64,000 bases of DNA, taken from positions 1-64,000 of the forward strand of contig JAQWWZ010000033.1 of NCBI GenBank assembly GCA_029254745.1, read 5' to 3'. This DNA is from Opitutales bacterium (GTDB lineage: Bacteria; Verrucomicrobiota; Verrucomicrobiia; Opitutales; Seribacteraceae). A program made the position numbers and the translations under genes. The notes under the pieces were generated by a model. That model did no database searches and was not told the DNA's origin. It saw nothing but the letters and a program-made list of their open reading frames with translations. Positions 1-10,714 of this stretch are shown here, piece by piece (within the stretch, counting starts at the first letter, position 1; each line of letters starts with the position of its first letter).

Positions 1-2180
1 GTCGATAAAATTTCAATTTCTAGCCCGGAAATACAAAGTTTATCAAATTCGTGGTGGTTTAGACTTTGAAAGTTATCACGGATTTCCAGTATTTTTTTTG
101 ATTGGTTAGACTCGTCAATAGCGTACACATTGTAGTCTTTCACGATGGAGGGAATAAAATAGTGATCATAACTTCTGGGGAAGCTTGGAAAATGGTAATT
201 ATAAGCACCGTCAAATGTGATATCTAAATGATTAATCTCTATCGGGGATGGCCAATTTAATTCAACAAATTCTGGATATTTGAAGTCTGTTTTTTGAGAT
301 ATCCAAAGATTTGGGAGTTCAGTAGACCGAAAATTTGCGTTGGTTAAGTTTGAAGGACAGAAAAGATTCTGGGGAGGTGAGACATCAATCATCGGGCCTT
401 GATGTAGACATGTAATGCCACTATTAAAGGGGTGAAATAAAGAATAAGGGTTCTTGGTCTTATTTTTTAGTACAGAAAGCTTAGTGTGAAGAGAAGTTCC
501 GCAAGGGGAGTTATGTTCAAGTTCTATACCAAATTTTTCATTCGCTTGCAGTTCCAAGAAATGCCAACCGGGGGTGGTAATCTTACACGCCAAAGATAGC
601 TCCTGTTTATTAACTTTCTGCGGTTGAAAAGTAATCCTGTCACTCATCAAACATTTTCCCGGGAATGCTAAGTTTTGAGAAGAGCCTTCCAAGAGCTTAA
701 TTTCAATAATCGTTTCCTGTGGAAACTCTAGTGATACCTGAATCTTTTCAATTTTAGATGATAGGAATGGGATCTGCACAAGAAAATGATCAGAAAACGA
801 AATGCTACATTTTTCCTTAAAGTTGTTTGAGCTCACTGAATAAGTAGATGAAGCAGTCACTTTGGACTTAGATGCTTTATTTTCTTGGTTTGATTGATTT
901 GTTAATGCCGTTAGTTGATTGTCGCGATTCAGGCTTTTCTGAACCTCCCTAATAAATGAGGGATCTGAGAAGTTTCTCCCAGAATCACAGAGCAGAGCAG
1001 TTGCAACGCCACAAGCACTTCCAAGATTTGACAGGGTGGGAGTGTGAACCAAGGACAAGTGCACTTCTGCAGGACTAAATATGTTATCGCCTACCCAAAA
1101 TAAGTTACTGATTGTTTCAGCACGAAGGCTTCGAAGAGGGATTTCAAAAGGCTCAGAAATCGCGATCTGATTTCTAGATGAAAACTGCAAGCTCTCAGGA
1201 GAGGGGAGGGGGGCGTAGGAAATAGCAATTGAATCCGGGTAAGCTTTCCCGGATTCAATATCACAGGTGTTCAAATCGAAAACACTTTTCCCTCTGTATT
1301 CTTTGCTTACCACAGCATGAGTAGAGATGCTATCCATATAATAATTCCGAAGAACCTCTGAAACAGGTGATCTGTTTTTGAGATAATCCCATGCACACCA
1401 AGCAAGTCCTTCTGATGACATCAACTCAGGGCGGGATGATCCATGCCATTCAATCAAATGCTCTCCCTCCAAGGAGATTTCGAGTGACTCCATCAGGTCA
1501 ACTTTTGCCAGCAATGAATTCTCCTCCCATTTCCAAGTAATCCATTCGGGCGAAGAGAATGGCATATCCTTTAAGCTCTTTCTGAGTGTAATGACGCTAG
1601 ACAGCTTTTGGGATAAGCCAACTGACTGCATGATGTTCTGCCCGTGGTCATGCTCAATTGGTACAAATGCAGGGGATAGGCCCGCCACCTGGCTATTTTC
1701 CGTACAGTCAATAAAGAATTTACTTTTAAAAGTCCTCCGGTGTAAGCGAGTCGGGTCAAACACTTGAAGAAAAAGCATCGAGCTTCCATCGGGTGAAAAC
1801 TCTACATTGACTGGAATGCAGTTAAAGAAAAGCGATACCCTTTCCTCATTGCTTATTATTTCCTGTAATACCCTTGATTGACCGAGGTGAGTTCCCTCCT
1901 GATTGAATCGCAAAATCCTTAGGCATATTTCTTCATAAATCCCACCTTCCCTGGCATGAGGAAAGCAATTTTCCGGTGCAATCGCTGCAGGGAACTTTGA
2001 ATATTGGTCCTGAAGCCCACCGAGGGTAGTGTCCTTCACTAAAAGAGCAACATTCGCACCTTGCCTTGCCGCTGAAATTGCCGCACAGATACCAGCAAAC
2101 CCACCCCCAACGATCACAACATCTTTTCTCTCTGATGATACCTTCAAAATTTTACCATGATTTTTATTACTCTTATTCAA
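1..2180 (-). CDS. FAD-dependent oxidoreductase (FAD_oxidored-like), 3' end outside window
   Basis: The frame is open without a stop from the left edge to 2180, giving more than 720 residues of an incomplete protein. The N-terminus carries a classic Rossmann FAD-binding loop (DVVIVGGGFAGICAAISAAR), followed by a redox-type segment (TTLGGLQDQYSKFP) and a late FAD-domain motif (ADNIFSPAEVHLSLVHTP region, read as VGDNIFSPAEVHLS). The last roughly 400 residues look beta-rich and resemble the carbohydrate-binding or sandwich regions that often follow FAD_oxidored domains in Planctomycetes and Verrucomicrobia. I chose the TTG at 2180 because a GGAG lies about 6 nt upstream; a TTG at 2147 is the alternative. 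Substrate unknown. It is transcribed divergently from the respiratory operon. Confidence 0.8.
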   Translation of the reverse strand, partial: MNKSNKNHGKILKVSSERKDVVIVGGGFAGICAAISAARQGANVALLVKDTTLGGLQDQYSKFPAAIAPENCFPHAREGGIYEEICLRILRFNQEGTHLGQSRVLQEIISNEERVSLFFNCIPVNVEFSPDGSSMLFLQVFDPTRLHRRTFKSKFFIDCTENSQVAGLSPAFVPIEHDHGQNIMQSVGLSQKLSSVITLRKSLKDMPFSSPEWITWKWEENSLLAKVDLMESLEISLEGEHLIEWHGSSRPELMSSEGLAWCAWDYLKNRSPVSEVLRNYYMDSISTHAVVSKEYRGKSVFDLNTCDIESGKAYPDSIAISYAPLPSPESLQFSSRNQIAISEPFEIPLRSLRAETISNLFWVGDNIFSPAEVHLSLVHTPTLSNLGSACGVATALLCDSGRNFSDPSFIREVQKSLNRDNQLTALTNQSNQENKASKSKVTASSTYSVSSNNFKEKCSISFSDHFLVQIPFLSSKIEKIQVSLEFPQETIIEIKLLEGSSQNLAFPGKCLMSDRITFQPQKVNKQELSLACKITTPGWHFLELQANEKFGIELEHNSPCGTSLHTKLSVLKNKTKNPYSLFHPFNSGITCLHQGPMIDVSPPQNLFCPSNLTNANFRSTELPNLWISQKTDFKYPEFVELNWPSPIEINHLDITFDGAYNYHFPSFPRSYDHYFIPSIVKDYNVYAIDESNQSKKILEIRDNFQSLNHHEFDKLCISGLEIEILS

Positions 2181-2224
2181 ACAAACTCCACTTGTGAAAC
2201 CGAGCTAATAATTTTTATTAAGTT

Positions 2225-2252
2225 TTGTTAATAGTAGAGGTTAAGATATTTT
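2225..2252 (+). promoter_or_regulatory. Candidate sigma-70 promoter for the act operon
   Basis: TTGTTA (2225-2230) and TATTTT (2247-2252) are separated by 16 nt, each matching the -35/-10 consensus at four of six positions. It lies in the 140-nt gap between the divergent oxidoreductase gene and actA. Judged by eye only; AT-rich DNA gives many such matches. Confidence 0.3.
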
Positions 2253-2324
2253 ACTATTGTGCATCCTTGCCTCCTAGCATAGACAACTTCTCGTGCCCGT
2301 TTCAAATATCTATAACTCCCTTTG

Positions 2325-3065
2325 ATGAGGAACTTATTTCCAAGGTGGTCCAACACCATTCCTCTTAAGTTTATCATCGCCTTAGGCCTCCTAGGTGGGG
2401 CTGTTGTGGCAGCGATCACTTATTACGCCACCCCCAAGTATACCCGTGTCGGATATCAACCGACGCAACCTGTTCCTTACGATCACAGCTTCCACGCTGG
2501 TCAACTTGGTCTTGATTGCAGATATTGCCACCACGGTGTTGAGAAATCCTCTCATGCTAATATCCCTTCAGCCAATGTATGCATGTCATGCCACAAAAAT
2601 GTTAAAGCAGATTCTCCTTTATTAGAGGTTGTACGCCAGTCTTATTTTGGTGAAGACTCAAACCGGGACGGAAAGCTTTCAGAGGACGAGGATTTAAATG
2701 GTGACGGTTTACTCACTGAGGGGCCTGCTGTTCCATGGGTTCGGATTCACAAAGCACCAGATTATGTTTATTTTAACCATGCTATTCATGTCAACAGAGG
2801 CGTTAGTTGCGTTGAATGTCACGGTCGTATTGATGAGATGGAAGAGGTTTACCATGCGAAACATCTGAGTATGTCGTTTTGCCTCGAATGTCACCGGAAC
2901 CCCGAAAAGGCATTACGTCCTACTAGTGAAGTTACGAATTTAGCTTGGTCTGTTAAAGCAGACCCCGATGAAGATCCTGATTTAGCCCAAATTCATGCTG
3001 GGCTAGAACTCAAAAACAATTGGGGTGTAAATCCCCCACTTAGTTGTACTGGTTGCCATAGATGA
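2325..3065 (+). CDS. actA: Alternative complex III pentaheme cytochrome c, ActA
   Basis: ActA is the multiheme cytochrome subunit of alternative complex III, a membrane quinol:cytochrome c oxidoreductase that replaces the bc1 complex. The protein has an N-terminal membrane anchor (about residues 15-35) and exactly five CxxCH heme sites: CRYCH, CMSCH, CVECH, CLECH and CTGCH. Between the second and third hemes is an insertion with two EF-hand-like loops (DSNRDGKLSEDE and DLNGDGLL), which I do not expect in typical ActA. The ATG at 2325 is preferred over the TTG at 2322; neither has a clear Shine-Dalgarno sequence. The stop overlaps the actB start by 4 nt (ATGA), so translation is probably coupled. 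Confidence 0.93.
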   Translation: MRNLFPRWSNTIPLKFIIALGLLGGAVVAAITYYATPKYTRVGYQPTQPVPYDHSFHAGQLGLDCRYCHHGVEKSSHANIPSANVCMSCHKNVKADSPLLEVVRQSYFGEDSNRDGKLSEDEDLNGDGLLTEGPAVPWVRIHKAPDYVYFNHAIHVNRGVSCVECHGRIDEMEEVYHAKHLSMSFCLECHRNPEKALRPTSEVTNLAWSVKADPDEDPDLAQIHAGLELKNNWGVNPPLSCTGCHR

Positions 3066-6000
3066 TTAAAGAAAATGATAGTTTACCTCTCCTTTCAGGG
3101 AAACAGTATTGGAAGAGTCTCGATGAGCTAGCAGAAACCCCTGAGTTTCGCTCTTGGGTTGATAAAGAGTTTCCAGAAGGTGCGGAACTGTTAGACAATG
3201 TCCAGCGCCGAGGCTTCCTCAAAACAATGGCAGCGTCATTTGGCCTTGCAGGTCTTGGCATGTCAGGTTGTAGAAGACCCGAGCACACCATCCTTCCATA
3301 CGGCAAGAGTCCGGAAGAGTTAATCCCCGGAATCCCAAGCTTTTACGCCACATCCCGCCCAACTCCATTTGGTTTTTTGCCCTTAATTGCCGAAAGTCAT
3401 CAAGGTAGACCTACCAAAATCGAGGGTAACCCTTCATTCACAATTGCGGGTGGAAGTACAGATATATACTCGCAAGCTTCTGTGCTTGATTTGTACGATC
3501 CAGATCGTTCTAGAGGTTCATTTTCCCGCGAAATTTTACGCAAGGGTGATGAAAGCTCTGTTCGCTGGAAAAAGCTATCCTCAGCAAAGCTTGCCTCCGA
3601 AATATCAAATTGGTCTGATTCCGGTGGGCTTGCTATCATTACTGATTCTGCTGATTCTTTACTAAGGAATGAATTAATCGAGAATCTTGTTTCTACTGGA
3701 GTAAAGCATCTTGAATACGAAGCAATTGATCCTCACCTTCCTGAGAAAACTTTAGCATCATCACTTGGTGTAGCTGAAAACCTTAGACTTATACCACAAC
3801 TTCATAAAGCGAAAAAGGTGCTTTCCTTGGATTGTGATTTCCTGGGAAATAGGGAACCAAATTCAACTGTCAACTCCCGACAGTTTATGTCCGGCAGAAA
3901 AGTCCTCAGTGCTTCTGACGCGAGTAAAATGAATCGCCTTTACGCCGTTGAGTCTGACCTCACACTAACCGGTGGGGTCGCTGACCACAGGCTAAGGTTA
4001 CCATCCTCTAGAATGGAGGCATTCGCAGCGCTCTTTTACGCTGAAATTCTCAAATTACAAAAAAGCAAAGATTCTAATCTTATATCTCACCTGCTTAAAA
4101 TTGGCGGGGATTCCGAGTTTGATCGAAAATGGATTTCAGAATGCGCAAAAGACTTATTGTCAAAGTCGCAAAATTCCGTTGTTTTACCCGGCTTACATCA
4201 AAACAAAAACCTTCATTTGTTGGCTTTTGCTATCAACCAATCACTTGGTTCAATTGGTACTTGCGTAACTTACCTTCCTGTTTCCAAGAGATCATCTTAT
4301 TCCTTTGAAGATTTAGCTATTGATGTTAAGGAAAAGCGTATTAGTTCTATTCTCGTCCTCGGTGGCAATCCAGTTTACAACTGCCCAAATTCTGGATTAC
4401 AAGATCTTCTAAGTAAGGTTGAGAATTCCGCACATCTTGGCCAATCAATTGATGAAACTTCTTTGCATTGTAAGCTTCATATTGGTCAATCACACTTCCT
4501 TGAAAGTTGGGATCTAGGCTACTCTTGGGATCAATCGTGCATCACTCCAGTTCAACCTCTTATTGCACCTCTCTATGACACGATATCTGACATAGAACTC
4601 TTAGCGGCAGTAAATAAAAATACGAGCTCATCGCATGATCTAGTCGTTGCTGCCTACAACAATTTATCGAATACTGATGTTGCATTTGATGATTTTCTTC
4701 GCATTGGCATTCACAAAATCAAGCAGTCATTCAAAACTGTATTTCCCGATACATCTCCTTTTTTGCAAAAACTGAAGCCTGCAAACTTACAGTTGGATGA
4801 ATCCTCGCTTGAAGTGCTTCTTACCCCGGACTTTCACACATGGGATGGAAGGTTTTCTAACAATGGTTGGATGCTAGAGTGCCCTGACCCTATATCCAAA
4901 TTAACATGGGATAATGCTCTTCTTGTTAGCCCAGTTTTTGCCAAGCATTTAGAGTCCAAATATCCTGGACTCGGTCTTTTGCCAAAGCCAACCATGTTAA
5001 ACAAAAGCGGGCAGATAGCACCTGACGCAGCGGTCTTTGATGATGGCAAGCAAAAGGCCCCAATTGTCACCATCCAAGTAGGATCTGATCATAGCATTAC
5101 AGGACCAGTTTATGTACAACCTGGTCTTGCTGATTTTACGATTGTTGCTTCTCTCGGATTTGGGAGAAAACATACGGGGCGAATCGGTAATGATCTTGGC
5201 TACAATGCCTCATCCCTTACCCACTTTGGACAAAGCAGAATACTAACAAATGCATCCTGCGTACCCACCGGTGAGTTTAAGACTTTAGCAAATGTACAAG
5301 AGCATTGGTCCATGGAGGGTCGTGCGATTGTGAGAGAAGCGAATGCAGCAGAATACCAGTCTGATACTTCTTTTGCTCATCACATGGGTGCTGAATCACA
5401 TTCTCCCCCCATCTATGGCAAAGACCTAGATAAAGATCTCGTTTTTAAGTCCCAAACTACTCCTCGAGGAAACTCCTCTTATGAGCATCCAGATCATAAT
5501 CATGAGAAATCTGAGGAACATGGTTTACACCAATGGGGAATGTCAATCGACCTGAATCAATGCACAGGATGTAGTGCATGTGTCGTTGCATGTCAAAGTG
5601 AGAACAATATTCCCGTTGTTGGGAAAGATCAGGTTTTGCGCGGCAGGGAGATGCACTGGATACGGCTTGACCGTTACTTTAGTTCCACGCAAAGAGATGG
5701 GGCAGAGCTACCATCAGATGTCCAAGTTTCTTTTCAAGGTGTTGCCTGTATGCATTGTGAAACAGCCCCTTGCGAAACAGTCTGTCCAGTAAATGCTACT
5801 GTTCACGATGAAGAAGGTCTGAATGCCATGGCTTACAATCGCTGCGTAGGCACACGTTATTGTGCAAATAACTGTCCGTACAAAGTTCGTCGATTCAACT
5901 TTTTTGATTGGAACAAGAGAAAAACAGATGAACTCTACGAGGGTCCGTTAGGAGATGAAAATGAACCTGTCACAGCCATGGGTAAAAATCCTGATGTTAC

Positions 6001-6445
6001 CGTTAGGATGCGTGGTGTTATGGAGAAATGTACTTATTGCACTCAGCGCATACAGGAATCTAAAATCCGCACAAAAATCAAAGCACAGAGACAGAAAACT
6101 CTTAAAACCGGTAATGACGGTAAAGATCTTATCCTTGAGCGTGATGAATTAAAAGTCGCAGATGGTGGTATCAAAACTGCTTGCCAACAAGTTTGCCCGA
6201 CTGATGCAATTGTGTTTGGAGATATATCCGATCCTACTAGCGAAGTTAGTAAGCTAAAATCCAATCCACGAGATTATTCTGTATTAGGTTATTTAAATAC
6301 ACGCCCTCGGACAACATTTCTCGCAAAAGTCCGAAACCCAAATCCTCGTATGCCAGATCATGCCGTCTCACCTCACTCTGCCCGCGAGTATCACGATAAA
6401 GCGCACCCAAGTCACCACGATGAGGAGCACTCCAGTCCACATTAA
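3062..6445 (+). CDS. actB: Alternative complex III iron-sulfur/molybdopterin-like subunit, ActB
   Basis: This 1127-aa protein is the large periplasmic subunit of alternative complex III. A twin-arginine export signal is visible (QRRGFLKTM, residues 48-56), followed by a possible lipobox-like LGMSGC. The first 800 residues resemble a molybdopterin oxidoreductase fold, which in known ActB proteins carries no molybdenum cofactor. The C-terminal third is an NrfC-like ferredoxin module with cysteine clusters CTGCSAC (about 834), [14 protein letters not shown] (about 897), [12 protein letters not shown] (about 928), CTYC (about 990) and CQQVCP (about 1041). These fit three 4Fe-4S and one 3Fe-4S cluster as in the family. 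The C-terminus is His-rich. It relays electrons from the quinol site in ActC to the hemes. Confidence 0.94.
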   Translation: MIKENDSLPLLSGKQYWKSLDELAETPEFRSWVDKEFPEGAELLDNVQRRGFLKTMAASFGLAGLGMSGCRRPEHTILPYGKSPEELIPGIPSFYATSRPTPFGFLPLIAESHQGRPTKIEGNPSFTIAGGSTDIYSQASVLDLYDPDRSRGSFSREILRKGDESSVRWKKLSSAKLASEISNWSDSGGLAIITDSADSLLRNELIENLVSTGVKHLEYEAIDPHLPEKTLASSLGVAENLRLIPQLHKAKKVLSLDCDFLGNREPNSTVNSRQFMSGRKVLSASDASKMNRLYAVESDLTLTGGVADHRLRLPSSRMEAFAALFYAEILKLQKSKDSNLISHLLKIGGDSEFDRKWISECAKDLLSKSQNSVVLPGLHQNKNLHLLAFAINQSLGSIGTCVTYLPVSKRSSYSFEDLAIDVKEKRISSILVLGGNPVYNCPNSGLQDLLSKVENSAHLGQSIDETSLHCKLHIGQSHFLESWDLGYSWDQSCITPVQPLIAPLYDTISDIELLAAVNKNTSSSHDLVVAAYNNLSNTDVAFDDFLRIGIHKIKQSFKTVFPDTSPFLQKLKPANLQLDESSLEVLLTPDFHTWDGRFSNNGWMLECPDPISKLTWDNALLVSPVFAKHLESKYPGLGLLPKPTMLNKSGQIAPDAAVFDDGKQKAPIVTIQVGSDHSITGPVYVQPGLADFTIVASLGFGRKHTGRIGNDLGYNASSLTHFGQSRILTNASCVPTGEFKTLANVQEHWSMEGRAIVREANAAEYQSDTSFAHHMGAESHSPPIYGKDLDKDLVFKSQTTPRGNSSYEHPDHNHEKSEEHGLHQWGMSIDLNQCTGCSACVVACQSENNIPVVGKDQVLRGREMHWIRLDRYFSSTQRDGAELPSDVQVSFQGVACMHCETAPCETVCPVNATVHDEEGLNAMAYNRCVGTRYCANNCPYKVRRFNFFDWNKRKTDELYEGPLGDENEPVTAMGKNPDVTVRMRGVMEKCTYCTQRIQESKIRTKIKAQRQKTLKTGNDGKDLILERDELKVADGGIKTACQQVCPTDAIVFGDISDPTSEVSKLKSNPRDYSVLGYLNTRPRTTFLAKVRNPNPRMPDHAVSPHSAREYHDKAHPSHHDEEHSSPH

Positions 6446-6447
6446 TC

Positions 6448-7869
6448 ATGGCAACTCTTTCAAATCCAGAATCTACTGAAGATCGACCTGCTATCTTGGA
6501 CAAGGTTAACCCCGCTCCTTGGCATGAAGCCCCCCTTGTTTTAAACAATCGAAGTTTTAATTGGGTTACGGAGAAAATTTGCGGTATCGTTGAAAGTAAG
6601 ACTCCTACATGGTGGTGGTGGTGTTTTATAACTGCGATGATCATTGCTAGTTTCACAGGTATTGGACTTGTTTATCTAGTCTCCACAGGAGTTGGTGTTT
6701 GGGGTAACAACAACCCGGTAAATTGGGGTTGGGCAATTGTAAATTTTGTTTTCTGGATCGGTATTGGCCATGCAGGAACACTCATTTCTGCCATTCTTTG
6801 CTTACTCAAGCAAAAATGGAGAACTTCAATCAACCGAGGTTCCGAAGCTATGACAGTATTTGCAGTCATGTGTGCGGGTATTTTTCCTCTTTTCCATGTT
6901 GGGCGTGTATGGTTTGCTTGGTGGTTGTTTCCCTTACCAAACGCAAATGCCATTTGGCCTAATTTCAGGAGTCCGTTAGAGTGGGATGTTTTTGCTGTTT
7001 CTACTTATTTCACTGTATCGATACTTTTCTGGTATATGGGAATGATACCTGACTTAGCAGTTCTACGAGATCGAGCAAAAGAAACATGGAGGAAGTACTT
7101 TTACGGTTTTCTTGCAATGGGTTGGCGGAATGCGAACAACCATTGGCGAAATTTTGAGATGGCATACTTATTGTTAGCTGGTCTTTCTACTCCACTTGTT
7201 CTATCCGTACATACAATTGTATCCTTCGACTTTGCTGTGGCTAACCTTCCGGGTTGGCATACAACAATCTTCCCACCATATTTTGTTGCGGGGGCTATCT
7301 TTTCTGGATTTGGAATGGTGCTAACACTACTCCTTCCATTGAGGGCGGTGTTTGGACTTCATGACCTCATAACCCAGACGCACATAGATAATATGTGCAA
7401 AATAACCTTAGCGACTGGTAGTATAGTTGGCTATGCCTATTCCATGGAATTTTTCATTGCTTGGTACGGAGCCAATTCGTACGAAGGGTTTGCCTTTATA
7501 AACCGGGCATTCGGAAACTATTGGTGGTCCTATTGGATTATGGTTTCATGTAATGTTATTTGCCCACAACTCTTCTGGTTTAAGAAGATTCGTGAAAATA
7601 CTCCGCTTGTTTGGATAATCTCTATCTTTGTAAATGTGGGGATGTGGTTTGAACGTTTCGTCATAGCGAACACTACACTCTCCCGTGACTTTTTACCATC
7701 AAGCTGGGGGTATTACTCACCTACCGTTGTAGACATCTTCACTTTCTTCGGTACCTTCGGTTTTTTCTCTGTTCTATTCCTTTTATTCCTGCGTTTTCTT
7801 CCACTAATGCCCCTTGCTGAAGTTAAATCAGTAATGCCACAGGCTGACCCACATGGCGGAAAACATTAA
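6448..7869 (+). CDS. actC: Alternative complex III NrfD-like quinol-oxidizing membrane subunit, ActC
   Basis: A 473-aa polytopic membrane protein of the NrfD/PsrC type with about ten hydrophobic segments, rich in Trp and His (a WWWWC stretch near residue 52). In alternative complex III, ActC holds a quinol-binding site close to the ActB iron-sulfur clusters. The start lies 2 nt after the actB stop. Length and position (third gene of actABCDEF) are typical. The last codons overlap the longest reading of actD by 17 nt. Confidence 0.93.
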   Translation: MATLSNPESTEDRPAILDKVNPAPWHEAPLVLNNRSFNWVTEKICGIVESKTPTWWWWCFITAMIIASFTGIGLVYLVSTGVGVWGNNNPVNWGWAIVNFVFWIGIGHAGTLISAILCLLKQKWRTSINRGSEAMTVFAVMCAGIFPLFHVGRVWFAWWLFPLPNANAIWPNFRSPLEWDVFAVSTYFTVSILFWYMGMIPDLAVLRDRAKETWRKYFYGFLAMGWRNANNHWRNFEMAYLLLAGLSTPLVLSVHTIVSFDFAVANLPGWHTTIFPPYFVAGAIFSGFGMVLTLLLPLRAVFGLHDLITQTHIDNMCKITLATGSIVGYAYSMEFFIAWYGANSYEGFAFINRAFGNYWWSYWIMVSCNVICPQLFWFKKIRENTPLVWIISIFVNVGMWFERFVIANTTLSRDFLPSSWGYYSPTVVDIFTFFGTFGFFSVLFLLFLRFLPLMPLAEVKSVMPQADPHGGKH

Positions 7870-8434
7870 TAACCTTGCCATGACAACAAAGACGATGGAC
7901 ATCAAATACGGAATATCAGCTACATTTAGCTCTGCTAAAGATATTTTCGATGCTGCTGGAAAGATTCGTGAGGAGGGATACAAGAAGTGGGAGTGCTATA
8001 CACCAATTCCTGTACATGGATTAGATGACCAAATGGGAGTTGGTAGGTCAAAAGTACCTTGCTTTACTCTTTTGGGCGGTGTAACTGGTTTCCTTACAGG
8101 GATGCTACTAGTTTGGTTTATGAATGCCTATGATTATCCATTGATAGTTGGCGGAAAGCCCTACTTTAGCCCTATATACCCCTTTCCTGTTTTTTATGAG
8201 CTAACCATTCTTTTTGCTGCCTTTGGGACTTTGTTTGGTATGTTCTTTTTGAATCGTCTGCCTCAACACAATCATGCCGTCTTTGAACACCCCAATTTTG
8301 GGAAAACAGGGGATGACAAATTCATGGTAGTTGTTGAGATTGAAGATCCAAAATTCGACGATGAAGATACTCCGGTTTTTCTCAAAAGCTTAGGCGGAAA
8401 AAGTATTACAACCATCAAAGAATCGATTGTTTGA
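7853..8434 (+). CDS. actD: Alternative complex III membrane subunit ActD (DUF3341)
   Basis: A DUF3341-type protein of 193 aa with a cytoplasmic N-terminal domain and two central membrane helices separated by a short loop with [10 protein letters not shown], the pattern expected of ActD. The start is uncertain: ATG at 7853 overlaps actC by 17 nt, while ATG at 7880 begins just after the actC stop and gives [11 protein letters not shown]. The conserved part of the family begins near KYGISATF, so either start works. Confidence 0.9.
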   Translation: MAENINNLAMTTKTMDIKYGISATFSSAKDIFDAAGKIREEGYKKWECYTPIPVHGLDDQMGVGRSKVPCFTLLGGVTGFLTGMLLVWFMNAYDYPLIVGGKPYFSPIYPFPVFYELTILFAAFGTLFGMFFLNRLPQHNHAVFEHPNFGKTGDDKFMVVVEIEDPKFDDEDTPVFLKSLGGKSITTIKESIV

Positions 8435-8438
8435 TCAT

Positions 8439-9104
8439 ATGAGATATTTTATAGCAATCTACATCATACTTATCGTCCTTACAGTTTCCATACTTGGCTT
8501 TCGGGGTAGCACTTCAAAAAATACTCCTGTGGAAGTTTTTCCGGATATGGACAGGCAAGCTAAATTCAAGGCTCAAACTGTAAATCCTATTTTCTCGGAT
8601 GGTTCCGCGGACAGACTACCTGTTTTAGGTACTGCATCTAGAGGAAACGCTTATGACCTTGAAAATGTATTTTCTTCCAAACCAGTCCTAAAAAGTCATG
8701 CTTTCAAAACTGGAAAAGCACTTTCCGGTGATTGGGTTAAAAATACCTCCTCAGTAGTTAAAGTAGACTTACCACTAATCCGGTTAGGGAAAGAAAAATA
8801 CGACATCCATTGCTCTGTTTGTCACGGTGAATACGGTAACGGCTTAGGAGTTTTATCAAAATTTGGTTTGGCTCCTCGTAATTTATCTGACCCTTCCCAG
8901 ATGGGCACTTATCTCGAGTCATCTGGTGAATGGACTGATGGACAAATTTACCATGCTATCTCTATGGGTTCAGCTTCAGGGATTATGCTTGGCTTAAGCG
9001 ACAAGCTCACACCCCAAGAAAGATGGGCTATCGTATTGTATGTCAGAACCTTACAGAACTTCGTAGGACAAGCGACCACTTCCAGCAAGAAAATGGGATC
9101 ATGA
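8439..9104 (+). CDS. actE: Alternative complex III monoheme cytochrome c subunit, ActE
   Basis: A 221-aa protein with an N-terminal hydrophobic anchor and one heme motif (CSVCHGEYGNG). A methionine near the C-terminal end of the cytochrome domain (SGIMLGLSDKLTPQERWAI region) is the probable sixth ligand. This matches the single-heme cytochrome c subunit ActE, a likely exit point for electrons. The ATG at 8439 follows the actD stop by 4 nt and is preferred over a TTG at 8427 that would overlap actD. The stop overlaps the actF start (ATGA). Confidence 0.9.
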   Translation: MRYFIAIYIILIVLTVSILGFRGSTSKNTPVEVFPDMDRQAKFKAQTVNPIFSDGSADRLPVLGTASRGNAYDLENVFSSKPVLKSHAFKTGKALSGDWVKNTSSVVKVDLPLIRLGKEKYDIHCSVCHGEYGNGLGVLSKFGLAPRNLSDPSQMGTYLESSGEWTDGQIYHAISMGSASGIMLGLSDKLTPQERWAIVLYVRTLQNFVGQATTSSKKMGS

Positions 9105-10414
9105 GTACTCATACAACAGATACAACTCCTCAAAGCTTCGGAATTTCAACCAAACTTTTAGTAGGTGCTATTTTAGGTATAGGAGGTGGGCTGATCGGAT
9201 TAGCTACAGGTTTCCAAACCGGAGATAATGCACCATTCCTGGGTTGGTTATGGGGATGCTCTTTTTGGCTGAGTATTGCCATTGGGATGCTCATGCTCAT
9301 TATGATCTTTCGAATTTTTAATTCTAAATGGAGCCCTGTAGTTCGCCGACAGTTGGAACACGGTATAGCTGCGTTTCCATGGATTGGAGTTTGTTTTATC
9401 CCGCTTCTGTTAGTTGTTTGGTTTGGTGGAGATAATTCTGGTATTTTATGGTCGTGGGTTAATTTAGACAGCCCTACCATGGAAGCCAACGCAATAATTA
9501 CGGTCCAAGATGATGTGCTGCACCAAAAGAAAGCTGGATATTTAAATGTTTATTTTTTCAGTATCAGACTTGTTTGTTACTTCGCCGTTTTTTGCGGCCT
9601 TAGCTATTGGCTCAGAAAAGTTTCTTTTGCACAAGATAAGGACGGTAACCCTAACTGGACTAGGTTAGGATCTAAAATATCAGCAGCGGGTATTCCTGCT
9701 GCAGCACTAGCATTAACATTCGGTGCTTTTGATTTATTCATGAGCCTTGAATACCAATGGTTTTCTACAATGTATGGCGTCTGGTTTTTTGCATCCGGCA
9801 TGAGAGCAGCTCTAGCTGTGACAATCATTGCTTGTTTATACCTCAAGACAAAAAGTGGTTCAGGTGGCCTCAAAGGCTTGTATCAACAGGCTCACCAATA
9901 CGATCTTGCATGCCTTTCGTTAGCCTTCACTGTTTTCTGGGCTTACATCAGTTTCTCTCAATACTTTCTCATATACAGTGCTAATATCCCAGAGGAGACA
10001 TTTTGGTACAGCATACGCGAGATAAATCCCAACACAGGTGAAATCTCTGGATGGTTTTGGGTAAGCATGGGCCTCATTTTCGGTCATTTCTTTTTCCCTT
10101 TTCTCTACTTGCTCTTTTATCGTAACAAAATCGTTGGTGGAAAATTACTTTTCATTGTTCTTTGGATCCTGGTATTTCATGCCTTGGATCTGTATTGGAA
10201 TATTATACCGGGTCGTGAAATTGTTCCTGGGGCGTTTGTTGGTTACGAAGCAAGAGGAGTGTGGGGGCTTCACTTACCGTGGGGATTAGTAACTTTGTTT
10301 GGAGTTGGTTGTTTAAGCGCATGGGCCGTACTTAAAAGTTTCACATCCGATGTTGCTGAAGTCATTCCGGTCAGAGATCCAAGAATTTTAGAATCGATTC
10401 ATCATCATGAGTAA
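9101..10414 (+). CDS. actF: Alternative complex III NrfD-like membrane subunit, ActF
   Basis: A 437-aa polytopic membrane protein of the same NrfD-like type as ActC, with about ten hydrophobic segments. In the known complex ActF is the second large membrane subunit and may contain a proton pathway. I start it at ATG 9101 (MSTHTTD) because this gives an ATGA overlap with the actE stop; a longer reading from 9023 would run 80 nt into actE and adds a non-conserved leader. It ends in an ATGAGTAA overlap with the next small gene. Confidence 0.92.
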   Translation: MSTHTTDTTPQSFGISTKLLVGAILGIGGGLIGLATGFQTGDNAPFLGWLWGCSFWLSIAIGMLMLIMIFRIFNSKWSPVVRRQLEHGIAAFPWIGVCFIPLLLVVWFGGDNSGILWSWVNLDSPTMEANAIITVQDDVLHQKKAGYLNVYFFSIRLVCYFAVFCGLSYWLRKVSFAQDKDGNPNWTRLGSKISAAGIPAAALALTFGAFDLFMSLEYQWFSTMYGVWFFASGMRAALAVTIIACLYLKTKSGSGGLKGLYQQAHQYDLACLSLAFTVFWAYISFSQYFLIYSANIPEETFWYSIREINPNTGEISGWFWVSMGLIFGHFFFPFLYLLFYRNKIVGGKLLFIVLWILVFHALDLYWNIIPGREIVPGAFVGYEARGVWGLHLPWGLVTLFGVGCLSAWAVLKSFTSDVAEVIPVRDPRILESIHHHE

Positions 10415-10706
10415 GCCAACAGAACAGAGAGCGGATGGTTGCAGCATCTTCTTTACATTGATAATTGTCGTATTATTATCGAGTGCATTTATTTGGATAC
10501 ATTCTATCTTGCAGCCAAATGAACCTGGGGATGTTTCTCTGATGACCGACAAAGATAGGGCTCAAAAGATCGAGTCTCACCAAAAAGAGAACCAAATCTT
10601 CATTTCAAGGATAAACCAATATCACTCTGATCAAAATTCTTCCTTGAATGTTATTATGTCAAATGTCGTATCGAAGTACAACACCTTGGAGAAAAACAAC
10701 AATTAA
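10407..10706 (+). CDS. Small single-span membrane protein between actF and the CcoN-like gene
   Basis: A 99-aa protein with one transmembrane segment (about residues 13-33) and a hydrophilic, Gln/Asn/Ser-rich tail of about 60 residues predicted to lie outside the membrane. The start overlaps the actF stop by 8 nt and the gene ends 8 nt before the CcoN-like gene, so it is tightly embedded in the operon. No heme or metal motif is visible. I do not recognise the family. Position suggests an accessory subunit or assembly factor linking alternative complex III to the oxidase-like genes. Confidence 0.75.
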   Translation: MSKPTEQRADGCSIFFTLIIVVLLSSAFIWIHSILQPNEPGDVSLMTDKDRAQKIESHQKENQIFISRINQYHSDQNSSLNVIMSNVVSKYNTLEKNNN

Positions 10707-10714
10707 TTTGTATT

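Noticed and set aside
6246-6656. 136-aa minus-strand frame at the actB/actC junction
   Set aside because: Its His run is the reverse complement of the ActC Trp run; both act genes are certain.
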